Source: Rhizobium sp. TH135
GTDB lineage: Bacteria; Pseudomonadota; Alphaproteobacteria; Rhizobiales; Rhizobiaceae
Reading direction: 5' to 3'
DNA: 64,000 nucleotides
Assembly: GCF_002855515.1 (NCBI RefSeq)
Contig: NZ_PKRP01000001.1
Location: forward strand, 186,001-250,000
Below the pieces are notes generated by a model that ran no database searches, was not told the DNA's origin, and saw only the letters and a list, made by a program, of their open reading frames with translations. Below are positions 35,143-44,243 of the stretch, piece after piece; position 1 is the stretch's first letter; every line of letters starts with the position of its first letter. The position numbers were made by a program, and so were the translations under genes.

Positions 35143-35225
35143 CGCACACGATCATTTCACTCCGTTTCCCTTCGGCTCCGCCAATCGATAGAATACGCTC
35201 GGAACAACAGAATCGGAGACGCTGC

Positions 35226-36920
35226 ATGACCGACCTCGAACGCCGCATCGATCAGGGGACCGGCCGCGAGCCGGCGGATATCGTGCTGAAAGGTGGGCGC
35301 TTCTTCGATCTGGTCACCGGCGAGCTTGTGGCTTCCGACATCGCGATCTGTGGCGAAACGATTATCGGCACCGTGGAGAATTACGAGGGCCGCGAGGTCA
35401 TCGACATCACCGGCAAGATCGTCGTGCCCGGCTTCATCGACACCCATCTGCATATCGAGAGTTCGCTGGTCACGCCCCATGAATTCGACCGCTGCGTGCT
35501 GCCCTATGGGGTCACGACCGTGATCTGCGATCCGCACGAGATCGCCAATGTGCTCGGCACCGAAGGCATCCAGTTCTTCCTCGACAGTGCCGAGGAAACG
35601 ATCATGGACATTCGTGTTCAGCTGTCCTCCTGCGTGCCGGCGACGCATCTGGAAACCTCGGGTGCGGATCTGCCGATCGAGCGGTTGCTGCCCTTCCGCA
35701 ACCATCCCAAGGTCATCGGCCTTGCCGAATTCATGAATTTTCCGGGCGTGATCTACAAGGATCCGATCTGTATGGCGAAGCTCGAGGCCTTCCAGGACGG
35801 CCATATCGACGGCCATTCGCCGCTTCTGTCGGGCCGGGATCTGAACGGCTATCTCTCCGCCCGCATCCGCACCGAGCATGAATGCACAACGGCCGCGGAA
35901 GCGATGGAGAAGATCCGCAAGGGCATGCACATCCTGGTACGCGAAGGCTCGGTGTCGAAGGACCTGCATGCGCTGATGCCGATCCTGACCGAGCGGCTCT
36001 CGCCCTTCCTGGCGCTCTGCACCGATGACCGCAACCCGCTCGACATCGCCGAACAGGGCCATCTCGACTATCTGATCCGCGAAGCGATCCGGAACGGCGT
36101 CGAGCCGCTCGCCGTCTATCGCGCCGCCTCGATCTCGGCCGCCCGCGCCTTCGGGCTGAGAGATCGCGGCCTCGTCGCCCCCGGCTGGCGGGCGGATCTC
36201 GTCGTCATCGACAGCCTGGAAAACTGCAAGGCCGAGATGGTCTTCTCTGCCGGCCGTCGCGTGACCGACGCCCTCTTCGCCACCCGCAAGCCGATCGCCC
36301 CCGTCGGCCTCGACAGCGTCAAGGCGCGCATCGTGAAGGCTGCCGATTTCGGCGTGCCGGTTGCCGAAGGCGAAACGCCCGTGATCGGCGTCATGCCCGG
36401 CAAGATCATCACCGAGCATCGTCGCTACCGCCTGCCGACCTCCGGGAACCAGACCTCCGTCGATCTCGCCAACGACGTGATCAAGGTCGCCGTCATCGAG
36501 CGGCACGGCAAGAACGGCAACCACGCCAACGGCTTCGTCCAGGGTTTCGGCCTGAAGAAGGGTGCGATCGCCTCGACCGTCGGCCACGACAGCCACAACA
36601 TCTGCGTCGTCGGCGTCTCCGAAGAGGACATGGCTCTCGCCGCCAACCGGCTCGGCGAGATCAAGGGCGGTTTCGTCGTGGTCGAAGACGGCAAGGTCAC
36701 CGGCGAGATCCCGCTGCCCGTCGCCGGCCTGATGAGCCTCGAACCCTATGAAAGCGTGCGCGACACGCTGCATCACTTGAGAAAAGCGGCCTATGCCCTT
36801 GGAACGACTCTCGAAGAACCCTTCCTGCAAGTCGCCTTCCTGCCTCTGCCGGTCATCCCGCACTTGAAGATTTCCGACAAGGGCATGGTCGACGTGGACA
36901 AGTTCTGCCTGATCGGGTGA
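35226..36920 (+). CDS. ade: Adenine deaminase
   Basis: A 564-residue amidohydrolase that converts adenine to hypoxanthine. It has the metal motif DTHLHIESS (near residue 72), [19 protein letters not shown] and the C-terminal SVGHDSHN-like block ([12 protein letters not shown]) of the long bacterial Ade family. Length is normal (about 560-590). It supplies hypoxanthine to the xanthine dehydrogenase encoded at 50-54 kb. The remnant of a yoeB toxin gene begins right at its stop. Confidence 0.95.
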   Translation: MTDLERRIDQGTGREPADIVLKGGRFFDLVTGELVASDIAICGETIIGTVENYEGREVIDITGKIVVPGFIDTHLHIESSLVTPHEFDRCVLPYGVTTVICDPHEIANVLGTEGIQFFLDSAEETIMDIRVQLSSCVPATHLETSGADLPIERLLPFRNHPKVIGLAEFMNFPGVIYKDPICMAKLEAFQDGHIDGHSPLLSGRDLNGYLSARIRTEHECTTAAEAMEKIRKGMHILVREGSVSKDLHALMPILTERLSPFLALCTDDRNPLDIAEQGHLDYLIREAIRNGVEPLAVYRAASISAARAFGLRDRGLVAPGWRADLVVIDSLENCKAEMVFSAGRRVTDALFATRKPIAPVGLDSVKARIVKAADFGVPVAEGETPVIGVMPGKIITEHRRYRLPTSGNQTSVDLANDVIKVAVIERHGKNGNHANGFVQGFGLKKGAIASTVGHDSHNICVVGVSEEDMALAANRLGEIKGGFVVVEDGKVTGEIPLPVAGLMSLEPYESVRDTLHHLRKAAYALGTTLEEPFLQVAFLPLPVIPHLKISDKGMVDVDKFCLIG

Positions 36921-37079
36921 GGATTGGCAGCGGGCATCGGCAAGACGGAGCCATTAAAAGACACGCTCAAGGGCATGTAGTCCTGCCGCATCACCCAGGA
37001 ACACCGGATCGTCTAAGCCGTTGTCGGCAAGGACGAGGACCAGACACTGGTCATCCCGCAATGCCGCCACCACGACTGA
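36921..37079 (+). pseudogene. Decayed YoeB/Txe toxin gene fragment
   Basis: Read in the frame of 36921-37079, the DNA encodes GIGKTEPLKDTLKGM, stop, SCRITQEHRIV, stop, AVVGKDEDQTLVIPQCRHHD. This is the C-terminal half of YoeB, whose consensus is G(K)PEPLK..L.G-W-SRRI..EHR-V-Y.V ... CR.HY. The two in-frame stops (TAG at 36978, TAA at 37014) fall exactly at the conserved Trp and Tyr. The N-terminal half is missing, cut at the ade stop codon, and no YefM antitoxin is present. It cannot be functional. Confidence 0.85.
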
Positions 37080-37088
37080 CGAGGCTCT

Positions 37089-37877
37089 ATGGCATCCCAG
37101 ACTGAAAGCACTCCATCCAAAACGATCCGCCAGCATCTGGCGCGGCTCTACTACGGCCGCGACACCCCCGCCATCCGTTTCCAGTTCGCGCTGATGGTGA
37201 TCGATCTCTCGATCATCGGCTTCTTTCTCGCGGGACCGTACATCCGAGATCGGCCGAGCTATCTCATTCTGGATTACGCCATCGCCGCATGGATTGCGGT
37301 CGAGATGCTGGCCCAGTGGGGCGCGTCGCGCACCACGCGCGGATTTCTGACGCGACCGATGACCTGGGTCGACCTCTTCGTGCTCGGCACGCTGCTCTTC
37401 CCGCATCTCCTGTTCAACTTCGCCTTCCTGCGCGTTGCGCGCATCTGGGCGGTGGCGCAGCGCCCGGTCTTCAAGCTGATGCTGAACCGGCTCGGCCTGA
37501 AAGAGCAGACGGATGTCGTCACCGCCTTCATTAACCTCTTCGTTTTTCTCTTCCTGGTGACGGGCTTCGTCTACACCTTCTTCTTCTATGCCGAAGATGC
37601 CGGCACCGGGTTCATCGATGCGCTCTATTTCACCGTTGCCACGGTCACCACGACGGGCTTCGGCGACATCACGCTGCCGGGCACGGCCGGCAAGCTCACC
37701 TCGATCGTGACGATGATCATCGGCATCTCACTCTTCGTGCGGCTCGCCCAGGCGATCGTCCGGCCCTACAAGGTGAGCTTCCCCTGCCCCGAATGCGGCT
37801 TGCAGCGGCATGACGCGGATGCCGTCCACTGCAAGGCCTGTGGCCACACTCTCAACATCCCCGACGACGGGCTTTAA
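37089..37877 (+). CDS. Ion channel of the voltage-gated K+ type with C-terminal zinc ribbon
   Basis: The protein has 262 residues and about six hydrophobic segments. The pore loop TVATVTTTGFGDITLPG (near residues 180-196) holds the TTGFGD selectivity filter of K+ channels. After the last membrane span a cytosolic tail carries CPECGLQRHDADAVHCKACG (about 235-254), a four-cysteine zinc ribbon. The fourth segment is poor in arginine (FLRVARIWAVAQR), so voltage sensing is doubtful. The zinc ribbon is an unusual attachment that could sense metal or redox state. It converges on the acetyltransferase, with 1 bp between the stops. Confidence 0.85.
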   Translation: MASQTESTPSKTIRQHLARLYYGRDTPAIRFQFALMVIDLSIIGFFLAGPYIRDRPSYLILDYAIAAWIAVEMLAQWGASRTTRGFLTRPMTWVDLFVLGTLLFPHLLFNFAFLRVARIWAVAQRPVFKLMLNRLGLKEQTDVVTAFINLFVFLFLVTGFVYTFFFYAEDAGTGFIDALYFTVATVTTTGFGDITLPGTAGKLTSIVTMIIGISLFVRLAQAIVRPYKVSFPCPECGLQRHDADAVHCKACGHTLNIPDDGL

Positions 37878-37878
37878 C

Positions 37879-38331
37879 TCAGAGCGCTTTGCGGAAATAG
37901 ACCACGCGCTGCGTCTCCTCGAAACCGAGAGCACCATGCATGGCATGGGAGGCGGTATTGTGCAGTTCAGCATCGGAAGCGAGTTCGCTCAGGCCCTTGC
38001 TACGAGCCCAGTCGCTGACGGCAGCGACCAGCAGAGCTGCGACGCCCCGCCGCCGCATTGCGGGATCGACCACGATGCCTTCGAGAAAGGCGACCGGCGA
38101 GGTTTCGCAGCCATTGACATAGTCGGAGCGGACACTCGCCTCCGCAAGCCCGACCGCAGTCCCATCGGGTGACATACACAAGAAGGCGATGAGCCTCTCA
38201 GGCAGCGACAGCGCGTCGACGATCTCTGCCTCGTGCGCTTCCAGCGACAGATGGGGCCAGAGTTGGTGGCGCAGCCCCGCCCAAGCGCCGAGATCGTCCG
38301 CCGTTGCAACCCTCGCAGCCAGCGCCGTCAT
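37879..38331 (-). CDS. AAC(6')-type aminoglycoside N-acetyltransferase-like GNAT protein
   Basis: A 150-residue GNAT enzyme resembling chromosomal AAC(6')-I proteins: an N-terminal LRHQLWPHLSLEAHEAEI, DYVNGCETSPVAFLEGIVV, the acetyl-CoA loop RRRGVAALL, ASDAELHNTASHAMHGALGFEE and the end VVYFRKAL. These blocks are the ones shared by AAC(6')-Ic/-Iz type enzymes that acetylate the 6'-amino group of aminoglycosides. Whether it confers resistance at native expression, or has another amine substrate, is not visible. Confidence 0.8.
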   Translation of the reverse strand: MTALAARVATADDLGAWAGLRHQLWPHLSLEAHEAEIVDALSLPERLIAFLCMSPDGTAVGLAEASVRSDYVNGCETSPVAFLEGIVVDPAMRRRGVAALLVAAVSDWARSKGLSELASDAELHNTASHAMHGALGFEETQRVVYFRKAL

Positions 38332-38335
38332 CGCG

Positions 38336-39994
38336 TCACAGCCGCGCGCAGAAGCCGTCGAGCGGCCCGAGATGGATTTCGCTCTCCACCTTCCGTCCGA
38401 AAAGACCCGGCATCACGATGCTTTCCTTGACCTTCAGCCCTGCCGGAACCGAGATCTCCTGCGGGCCGCGGCGGAGATTGAAGACGAAAAGCAGCCGCTC
38501 CTCACCCTTGGAACGGGTGAAGGCCAGCACGTCCTCATTGGTCGCCAGGAACTCCATGTCGCCGTCAGCAAGGGCCGGATGCGCCTTGCGGAAGGCAAGT
38601 GTCGCCCGGTAGTGGGCAAGCACCGAAGCCGCATCGGCTTCCTGCGCATCCACGGCCAGCGCCTGATGCTCAGCCGACACCGGCAGCCAGGGCTTCGCCG
38701 TCGAGAAGCCGGCTTGGTCCTTGCTCTTGTCCCAGACCATTGGTGTGCGGCACCCGTCGCGACCCTTGAAGGCTGGCCAGAAGCGAATGCCATAGGGGTC
38801 GCGCAGATCCTCGAAGGAAAGCTCCGCCTCTGGCAAGCCCAGTTCCTCGCCCTGATAGAGGCAGATCGAGCCGCGCAGGGTCGAGAGCACCGAGATCGCC
38901 AGCCGGGCAACGGCTTCGCGTTCCTGCGGCTGCTGCACGAAGCGGCTCACATGCCGCGTCACATCATGGTTGGAGAAGGCCCAGCAGACCCAGCCGTCCT
39001 TCACCTGTTTTTGAAAACTCTCGACGCAATGGCGGATATGGCTCGGCGTGAAGTCCGGCCCAAGCAGGTCGAAGGTGTAGCACATGTGCAGCTTGTCGCC
39101 GCCGGACGTATAGGCTGCCACCGTCTTCAGCGAGCGGGCTCCGTCACCGACTTCGCCCACCGTCGTGCGATCCGGATACTGGTCAAGCAGTGCACGGAAA
39201 CGCTTGAGAAACTCGATATTCTCCGGCTGTGTCTTGTCGAAGAGATGGCTCTGCATGCCGTAAGGATTGACGTCGGGCGCATCGAGGCCGGCATCGTCGC
39301 TGTCGGGCGCATGGGGCGGATTGTCCCGCAGCTCCTTGTCGTGGAAATAGTAGTTGACCGTATCGAGACGGAAGCCGTCGACGCCGCGGTCGAGCCAGAA
39401 CTTCACGGCATCGAGCACGGCGTCCTGAACCTCGCGATTGTGGAAGTTGAGATCCGGCTGCGAGGCGAGGAAGTTGTGCATGTAATACTGCTTGCGCACC
39501 CCGTCCCACTCCCAGGCGGGGCCACCGAAGACGGAGAGCCAGTTGTTCGGCGCCGTACCATCGGGCTTGGCGGCAGCCCAGACAAACCAGTCGGCCTTGG
39601 CATTGTCGCGGCTCGCCCGGCTCTCCTTGAACCACGGATGTTGATCCGAGGTGTGCGAGATCACCTGGTCGATGATCACCTTGAGGCCGAGACGCTTGGC
39701 CTCCGCCATCATCGCATCAAAATCGGCAAGCGAGCCGAACATCGGGTCGACATCGCAATAGTCCGAGACGTCATAGCCCATATCGGCCTGCGGCGAGGTG
39801 AAGAAGGGCGAAAGCCAGATCGCGTCCACCCCAAGCGCTGCGATGTAAGGCAGCCGCTGGATGATGCCCTTGATGTCGCCGATGCCGTCGCCATCCGTAT
39901 CCTGGAAGGAGCGCGGATAGACCTGGTAGATCACGGCGCCCCGCCACCAGTCGGCGGTTGCTGCGTGGGCGGCCTTGGCGGGAGCTTTGGTCAT
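38336..39994 (-). CDS. aglA: Alpha-glucosidase (GH13)
   Basis: A 552-residue cytosolic glycoside hydrolase of family 13. The (beta/alpha)8 barrel has WRGAVIYQVYPRSFQDTDGDG at the N-terminus, the nucleophile Asp in DGFRLDTVN (near residue 208), the acid/base Glu in VGEVGD (near 280) and the third acid in FSNHDVTRH (near 345). It resembles AglA of Sinorhizobium, which splits alpha-1,4 and alpha-1,1 glucosides such as maltose, sucrose or trehalose; however, the usual aglEFGAK transporter genes are absent here. Specificity is therefore open. Confidence 0.9.
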   Translation of the reverse strand: MTKAPAKAAHAATADWWRGAVIYQVYPRSFQDTDGDGIGDIKGIIQRLPYIAALGVDAIWLSPFFTSPQADMGYDVSDYCDVDPMFGSLADFDAMMAEAKRLGLKVIIDQVISHTSDQHPWFKESRASRDNAKADWFVWAAAKPDGTAPNNWLSVFGGPAWEWDGVRKQYYMHNFLASQPDLNFHNREVQDAVLDAVKFWLDRGVDGFRLDTVNYYFHDKELRDNPPHAPDSDDAGLDAPDVNPYGMQSHLFDKTQPENIEFLKRFRALLDQYPDRTTVGEVGDGARSLKTVAAYTSGGDKLHMCYTFDLLGPDFTPSHIRHCVESFQKQVKDGWVCWAFSNHDVTRHVSRFVQQPQEREAVARLAISVLSTLRGSICLYQGEELGLPEAELSFEDLRDPYGIRFWPAFKGRDGCRTPMVWDKSKDQAGFSTAKPWLPVSAEHQALAVDAQEADAASVLAHYRATLAFRKAHPALADGDMEFLATNEDVLAFTRSKGEERLLFVFNLRRGPQEISVPAGLKVKESIVMPGLFGRKVESEIHLGPLDGFCARL

Positions 39995-40088
39995 GGGGCG
40001 GGTCCTTCGGCGGGAATCGATCTCGATGGGCGTCAGCCCCTAGGCAACCGACTTGTGCCGGCAATGTCAAACGGGCGCCGTCCCCGGA

Positions 40089-40106
40089 CTGACATCAAGC
40101 TGTAAT
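40089..40106 (+). promoter_or_regulatory. PHO box upstream of the glycosyltransferase
   Basis: CTGACAT (40089-40095), four bases, then CTGTAAT (40100-40106) match the PhoB-binding PHO box (two CTGTCAT-like 7-mers, 11-bp period) with one mismatch in each. It lies 81 bp before the glycosyltransferase ATG at 40187, so expression under phosphate starvation is expected. Confidence 0.65.
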
Positions 40107-40186
40107 GTTCCGCTCCGATAAGGCGTGCAGAGCTTGTGAAGCAGAATCGCCGCTCCGGCGGCCGTTCGGATGAGGGCGGACGCGCC

Positions 40187-41281
40187 ATGCCGAGACTGAC
40201 CATCGTGACCGATGCCTGGCACCCGCAGGTGAACGGGGTCGTCCGATCCATAGAGACCACCAATCGCGAGCTGAAGAAGCTGGGTGTCGAGGTCTCGATG
40301 ATCACGCCCGAGCCCTTCCGCAGCATTCCGATGCCCACCTATCCGGAGATCCGGCTGTCGCTGGCCTCGCCCGGCCGCATCGGCCGCATGATCGAAGCCC
40401 AACAGCCGGACTATGTGCATATCGCGACAGAAGGCCCGCTCGGCCTGATGGCGCGCCACTGGTGCATCCGCAACAAGCGCCCCTTCTCCACGACCTATCA
40501 CACGCGCTTTCCGGAATATGTGGCTGCCCGCCTGCCCGTACCGCTCTCCTGGCTCTATGCATTTGTCCGCTGGTTCCACAATCGCGGCGGCGCCTGCATG
40601 GTGGCGACCGAGAGCCTGCGCCGGGAGCTTTCAGCGCGTGGCATAAACAATCTCTGCCTCTGGAGCCGCGGCATCGACACCGCCCATTTCCACCCGCGCG
40701 AAAAATCGGAAAAACCCTTCGGCCTTGCCCGCCCGATCTTCATGACGGTCGGCCGTGTGGCGGTCGAAAAGAACCTGCCGGCCTTTCTCGATCTTGATCT
40801 TCCCGGATCAAAAGTGGTGGTCGGGGATGGCCCGGCCCGTGCCGACCTTCAGGCGCGCTATCCGGATGTGCTGTTCACCGGTGTGAAGCATGGCGAGGAC
40901 CTCGCCCGCGCCTATGCAGAAGCCGATGTCTTCGTCTTCCCGTCAAAGACGGACACCTTCGGCAACACGATCCTGGAAGCGCTGGCCTCGGGCGTTCCCG
41001 TCGCCGGCTATCCTGTGACCGGCCCGATCGACATCATTCCGGCAGGCTCCAATGCCGGAGCACTCGATCACGACCTGCAGATCGCCTGCATCGCAGCGCT
41101 TCAGGCATCGCCGGCGTCCGCCCGCAGGCTTGCAGAAACCTATTCCTGGGAAGCGGCGACCGAGCAGTTCTTCGACAATGTCGTGGAAGCCAAGGAGCAG
41201 CGCCGCAAGCGGGGCCTGCGGCAGCGCTTCGGAACTCGCCCGGCAGAGCTGGACGCCCACGGACGTCCTGCCACCGAATGA
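40187..41281 (+). CDS. Glycosyltransferase family 4, probably lipid glycosyltransferase under PhoB control
   Basis: A 364-residue GT-B enzyme: TDAWHPQVNGVVRSIE at the N-terminus, FSTTYHTRFPEYVAARL, GRVAVEKNL at the domain hinge and the nucleotide-sugar site VFVFPSKTDTFGNTILEALASG (the E-x7-E motif, near residue 255-275). In Agrobacterium a phosphate-starvation enzyme of this type (Agt) makes glucosyl- and glucuronosyl-diacylglycerol to replace phospholipids; the PHO box here supports the same role. Lipid specificity itself is inferred. Start at 40187 because the region before it contains the promoter and no good ribosome site. Confidence 0.85.
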   Translation: MPRLTIVTDAWHPQVNGVVRSIETTNRELKKLGVEVSMITPEPFRSIPMPTYPEIRLSLASPGRIGRMIEAQQPDYVHIATEGPLGLMARHWCIRNKRPFSTTYHTRFPEYVAARLPVPLSWLYAFVRWFHNRGGACMVATESLRRELSARGINNLCLWSRGIDTAHFHPREKSEKPFGLARPIFMTVGRVAVEKNLPAFLDLDLPGSKVVVGDGPARADLQARYPDVLFTGVKHGEDLARAYAEADVFVFPSKTDTFGNTILEALASGVPVAGYPVTGPIDIIPAGSNAGALDHDLQIACIAALQASPASARRLAETYSWEAATEQFFDNVVEAKEQRRKRGLRQRFGTRPAELDAHGRPATE

Positions 41282-41291
41282 GCCGCTGAAA

Positions 41292-42719
41292 TCAGCGGCG
41301 TCTCTTGCGACCCTCGAACGGGTTTTCGCCTGCCTTGAAATGGATGCGGATCGGCACGCCCGGCATGTCGAAATCGGCGCGCAGACCATTGGTCAGATAA
41401 CGCACATAGCTTTCGGGCAGCGCATCGGGGCGAGTGCAGGAAATCATGAAGGCCGGCGGGCGGGCCTTGACCTGCGTCATATATTTCAGCTTCAGGCGAC
41501 GGCCCGACACGGCCGGTGGCGGATGCTGGGTCGTGACCGCATCGAGCCAGCGATTGAGCTTGGCGGTCGAGATGCGCTTGTTCCACACCTTGTCGGTGTC
41601 GATAATGTTCTGCATGAGCTTTTCCAGCCCATAGCCCGTCTGGCCCGACATCGGCACAGCGCGAATACCGCGTGCCTGCGGCAGCAGCCGTTCGGTCTTC
41701 TCGCGCAGTTCCGTCAACAAGGCCTGCGGATCGTCGACCAGATCCCACTTGTTGAAGGCAAGCACCGCAGCGCGGCCTTCGCGCAGGCAGAGGTCGACAA
41801 TCTGTAGATCCTGCTTTTCGAACGGGATCGTCGCATCGAAGACGATGACCACCGTTTCGGCAAAGCGGATGGCGCGCAGCGCATCGGCGACAGAGAGCTT
41901 TTCGAGCTTCTCCTGCACGCGCGCCTTCTTGCGCATGCCGGCGGTGTCGAACATCTTGATGGTGCGGCCGCGCCAGTCCCACTCGACGGAGATCGAATCG
42001 CGCGTGATGCCGGCCTCCGGGCCGGTCAGCAGACGGTCTTCGCCAAGGAAACGGTTGATCAGCGTCGACTTGCCGGCATTCGGGCGACCGACGATCGCAA
42101 CACGCAGCGGCTTGGTCTCGTCATATTCCGGTTCGGCCTCGTCTTCCTCGCCTTCGAGGTCGCTGTCCTCAGGAAGCAGGACATCCGTCTCGGCAACGTC
42201 CTCTTCCTCAGGGAAGGCGCGATCCTCGCCGATGGCCTCGACGATCGCGTCGCGCAGATCGATCATGCCCTGGCCGTGTTCAGCCGAGATCGGCACCGGC
42301 TCGCCAAGACCCAGCGTATAGGCATCGTAGAAGCCGGCATCCGAGCCGCGTGCTTCCGACTTGTTGGCGACCAGCACCACGGGCCGGCCACGACGGCGCA
42401 GCATTTCGGCAAGGGTCTGATCGACGGGCGTCAGGCCGAACTTGGCATCGACAACGAAGAGCGTCAGATCCGCCTCGTCGATCGCCATCTCCGTCTGGGC
42501 GCGCATGCGGCCTTGCAACGTCTCCGGCCCTGCCTCTTCGAGACCGGCCGTATCGATGATGGTGAAGCGCAGGTCCACGAGCTTGGCATCGCCCGGCCGA
42601 CGGTCGCGGGTAACCCCCGGGGTATCGTCGACGAGCGCCAGCTTCTTTCCGACCAGACGGTTGAAAAGCGTGGACTTGCCGACATTCGGGCGCCCGACGA
42701 TGGCGACTTTGAAACTCAT
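41292..42719 (-). CDS. der: Ribosome biogenesis GTPase Der (EngA)
   Basis: The protein has 475 residues with two G domains in tandem, the mark of Der: GRPNVGKST (near residue 8), DTPGV, NKSE; then GRPNAGKST (near 211), DTAGM, NKWD; followed by the KH-like C-terminal domain ([24 protein letters not shown]). An acidic linker of about 45 residues ([17 protein letters not shown]) separates the G domains. It is essential for 50S ribosomal subunit assembly. It sits just downstream of the TPR gene. Confidence 0.97.
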   Translation of the reverse strand: MSFKVAIVGRPNVGKSTLFNRLVGKKLALVDDTPGVTRDRRPGDAKLVDLRFTIIDTAGLEEAGPETLQGRMRAQTEMAIDEADLTLFVVDAKFGLTPVDQTLAEMLRRRGRPVVLVANKSEARGSDAGFYDAYTLGLGEPVPISAEHGQGMIDLRDAIVEAIGEDRAFPEEEDVAETDVLLPEDSDLEGEEDEAEPEYDETKPLRVAIVGRPNAGKSTLINRFLGEDRLLTGPEAGITRDSISVEWDWRGRTIKMFDTAGMRKKARVQEKLEKLSVADALRAIRFAETVVIVFDATIPFEKQDLQIVDLCLREGRAAVLAFNKWDLVDDPQALLTELREKTERLLPQARGIRAVPMSGQTGYGLEKLMQNIIDTDKVWNKRISTAKLNRWLDAVTTQHPPPAVSGRRLKLKYMTQVKARPPAFMISCTRPDALPESYVRYLTNGLRADFDMPGVPIRIHFKAGENPFEGRKRRR

Positions 42720-42755
42720 GGGAACGCTAGCTTTCCGGCCTTGATGGCCTTGTTG

Positions 42756-43427
42756 TTACGGAGCCTTGCCGGAGGCCTTGATGTTGTCGAGCAGCATCTG
42801 GGCACGGTTGGCAACATTGCGCGGTGCTTCCGCGTCTTCGACGATCTGCTCGAACCACTCACGGGCGCGGGCCATGTCGCCGGCCTTGTAGGCGGCGAGA
42901 CCGAGCGCTTCGCGGGCAGCATGGCGCATGGCATTGGTCGGCGTCGCCATGGCCTCGACCATGGCAGAAACTTCCTCATAGGTGCCGGTATCAACCAGCA
43001 GCCATGCGGCGCGCACCTTGGCTGTGTTGCGCACGGCTTCCGGGATCGAGGCATCATCGCCGATCGTCTTGAACGAGGCAACGGCACCAGCCGGATCACC
43101 CTTTTCGGCGAGAACCGAGGCGGCACGGAACCGGGCGAGAATGCCATAGGCGCCGTAGCCGTCCTGTTCGAGCGCCTGCAACGCGGCTTCCGCCTCATCG
43201 CGCTTGCCCTGATCGGCCAGCGTCAGCGCTGCAAGGAACTTGTCGCCGGCATCCGAGGCCTGGGTGGAGTCCCAATGGGTCCAGAGGCGATGGCCAGCCG
43301 TGCCGAGGACGATGACCACGGCAGCACCTATGATGATGCGGCTGTAGCGCTTCCAGGCATTGCGCACCTGGTCGGAGCGGAGCTCCTCGTTCACTTCGCG
43401 GATAAAGCTGTCGTTCTGATCAACCAT
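42756..43427 (-). CDS. TPR-type membrane-anchored protein (YfgM-like)
   Basis: A 223-residue protein with a basic N-terminus, one membrane span (IIIGAAVVIVLGTAGHRLW, about residues 29-47) and a helical TPR-like periplasmic region. It is the YfgM/TPR_21 family, which lies next to the SecYEG translocon and periplasmic chaperones in E. coli. The pairing with der, 36 bp downstream, repeats the conserved yfgM-(bamB)-der neighbourhood of many proteobacteria, although bamB is missing here. Confidence 0.88.
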   Translation of the reverse strand: MVDQNDSFIREVNEELRSDQVRNAWKRYSRIIIGAAVVIVLGTAGHRLWTHWDSTQASDAGDKFLAALTLADQGKRDEAEAALQALEQDGYGAYGILARFRAASVLAEKGDPAGAVASFKTIGDDASIPEAVRNTAKVRAAWLLVDTGTYEEVSAMVEAMATPTNAMRHAAREALGLAAYKAGDMARAREWFEQIVEDAEAPRNVANRAQMLLDNIKASGKAP

Positions 43428-43535
43428 TCATATCCCCGGACAATGCCGGCCTTTCGATGCAGTCTCATGCGTGAGCGGCCTTCTAGCCGATTTTTGCCCG
43501 CTTGTAAGGGGAAAACCGCCAACAGGCTTAAGCCG

Positions 43536-44114
43536 TCACATGGCAAGTGGTGCAACCCCGATCAACAGTTTGTGCAGCCACATGGTGATGACGGCCCAAA
43601 CGACGATACCGCCGATCACCGCAATCGCATCCCAGCGTGCCGACACGAAGGGCTTGAGCACAAGCTCGCCCGCCCGCACACGGCGCTTGTAGCTGATGCG
43701 CAGGACCACACCCCAGGCCAGAAGCGCCACGAACAGCAGAACCGAGGCGAGGTCGCCATTGGCGAGCAGATGGGCGGCAGCCCAGATCTTGATCGACAGC
43801 ACGATCGGATGCTTGGTCTTGGTGGCGATATGCCCGGCCGGCAGGAAGCCGGCGACCAGACAGATCATGGCAAACAGCATCAGCGTCGTCGTCAGATGGT
43901 TCATGCCCATCGGCGGGAACCAGAGATTGATGACGGGTGCTGTCGCATAGCCCCAGATCAGGACCACCAGCGACACAAGGCTCATCACCGAATTGATGAC
44001 CCGCCAGCCGGTCTCGCCGAAGCGACCGATCATCGAGACCCGAAAACCGGGCGCGACGACGCGGATCAGATGGGTGGCCAGAAACAGGATGATGCCGAGA
44101 ATGAGAAGTGTCAT
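43536..44114 (-). CDS. NnrU-family membrane protein
   Basis: A 192-residue protein with five or six membrane segments: LLILGIILFLATHLIRV at the N-terminus, VINSVMSLVSLVVLIWGYA and AIAVIGGIVVWAVITMWL near the end. The short blocks HLLANGDLASVLLF and KTKHPIVLSIKIWA are shared with NnrU, linked to nitric-oxide reduction in Rhodobacter, but no nor or nir gene is nearby. The ATG at 44114 opens directly into the first membrane segment; longer in-frame starts are without support. Confidence 0.85.
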   Translation of the reverse strand: MTLLILGIILFLATHLIRVVAPGFRVSMIGRFGETGWRVINSVMSLVSLVVLIWGYATAPVINLWFPPMGMNHLTTTLMLFAMICLVAGFLPAGHIATKTKHPIVLSIKIWAAAHLLANGDLASVLLFVALLAWGVVLRISYKRRVRAGELVLKPFVSARWDAIAVIGGIVVWAVITMWLHKLLIGVAPLAM

Positions 44115-44243
44115 GAGTGAGAACCTTTCGGGTCGAGTTGCCCAAAGCCTTACTGGTCTGACGTTCGAATATCCAGCCTGTTCAAAGCTTCGCCGCATTT
44201 GGATGGGAGGCAACACACCGAATTGATTGCCGGGTGTTTGCTG

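Noticed and set aside
35157-36863. 568-residue ORF on the minus strand
   Set aside because: Antisense to adenine deaminase; composition is that of a reverse-frame shadow.
38189-40105. 638-residue ORF on the plus strand
   Set aside because: Antisense to the alpha-glucosidase and acetyltransferase genes.
42276-44120. 614-residue plus-strand ORF
   Set aside because: Antisense to der, the TPR gene and nnrU.
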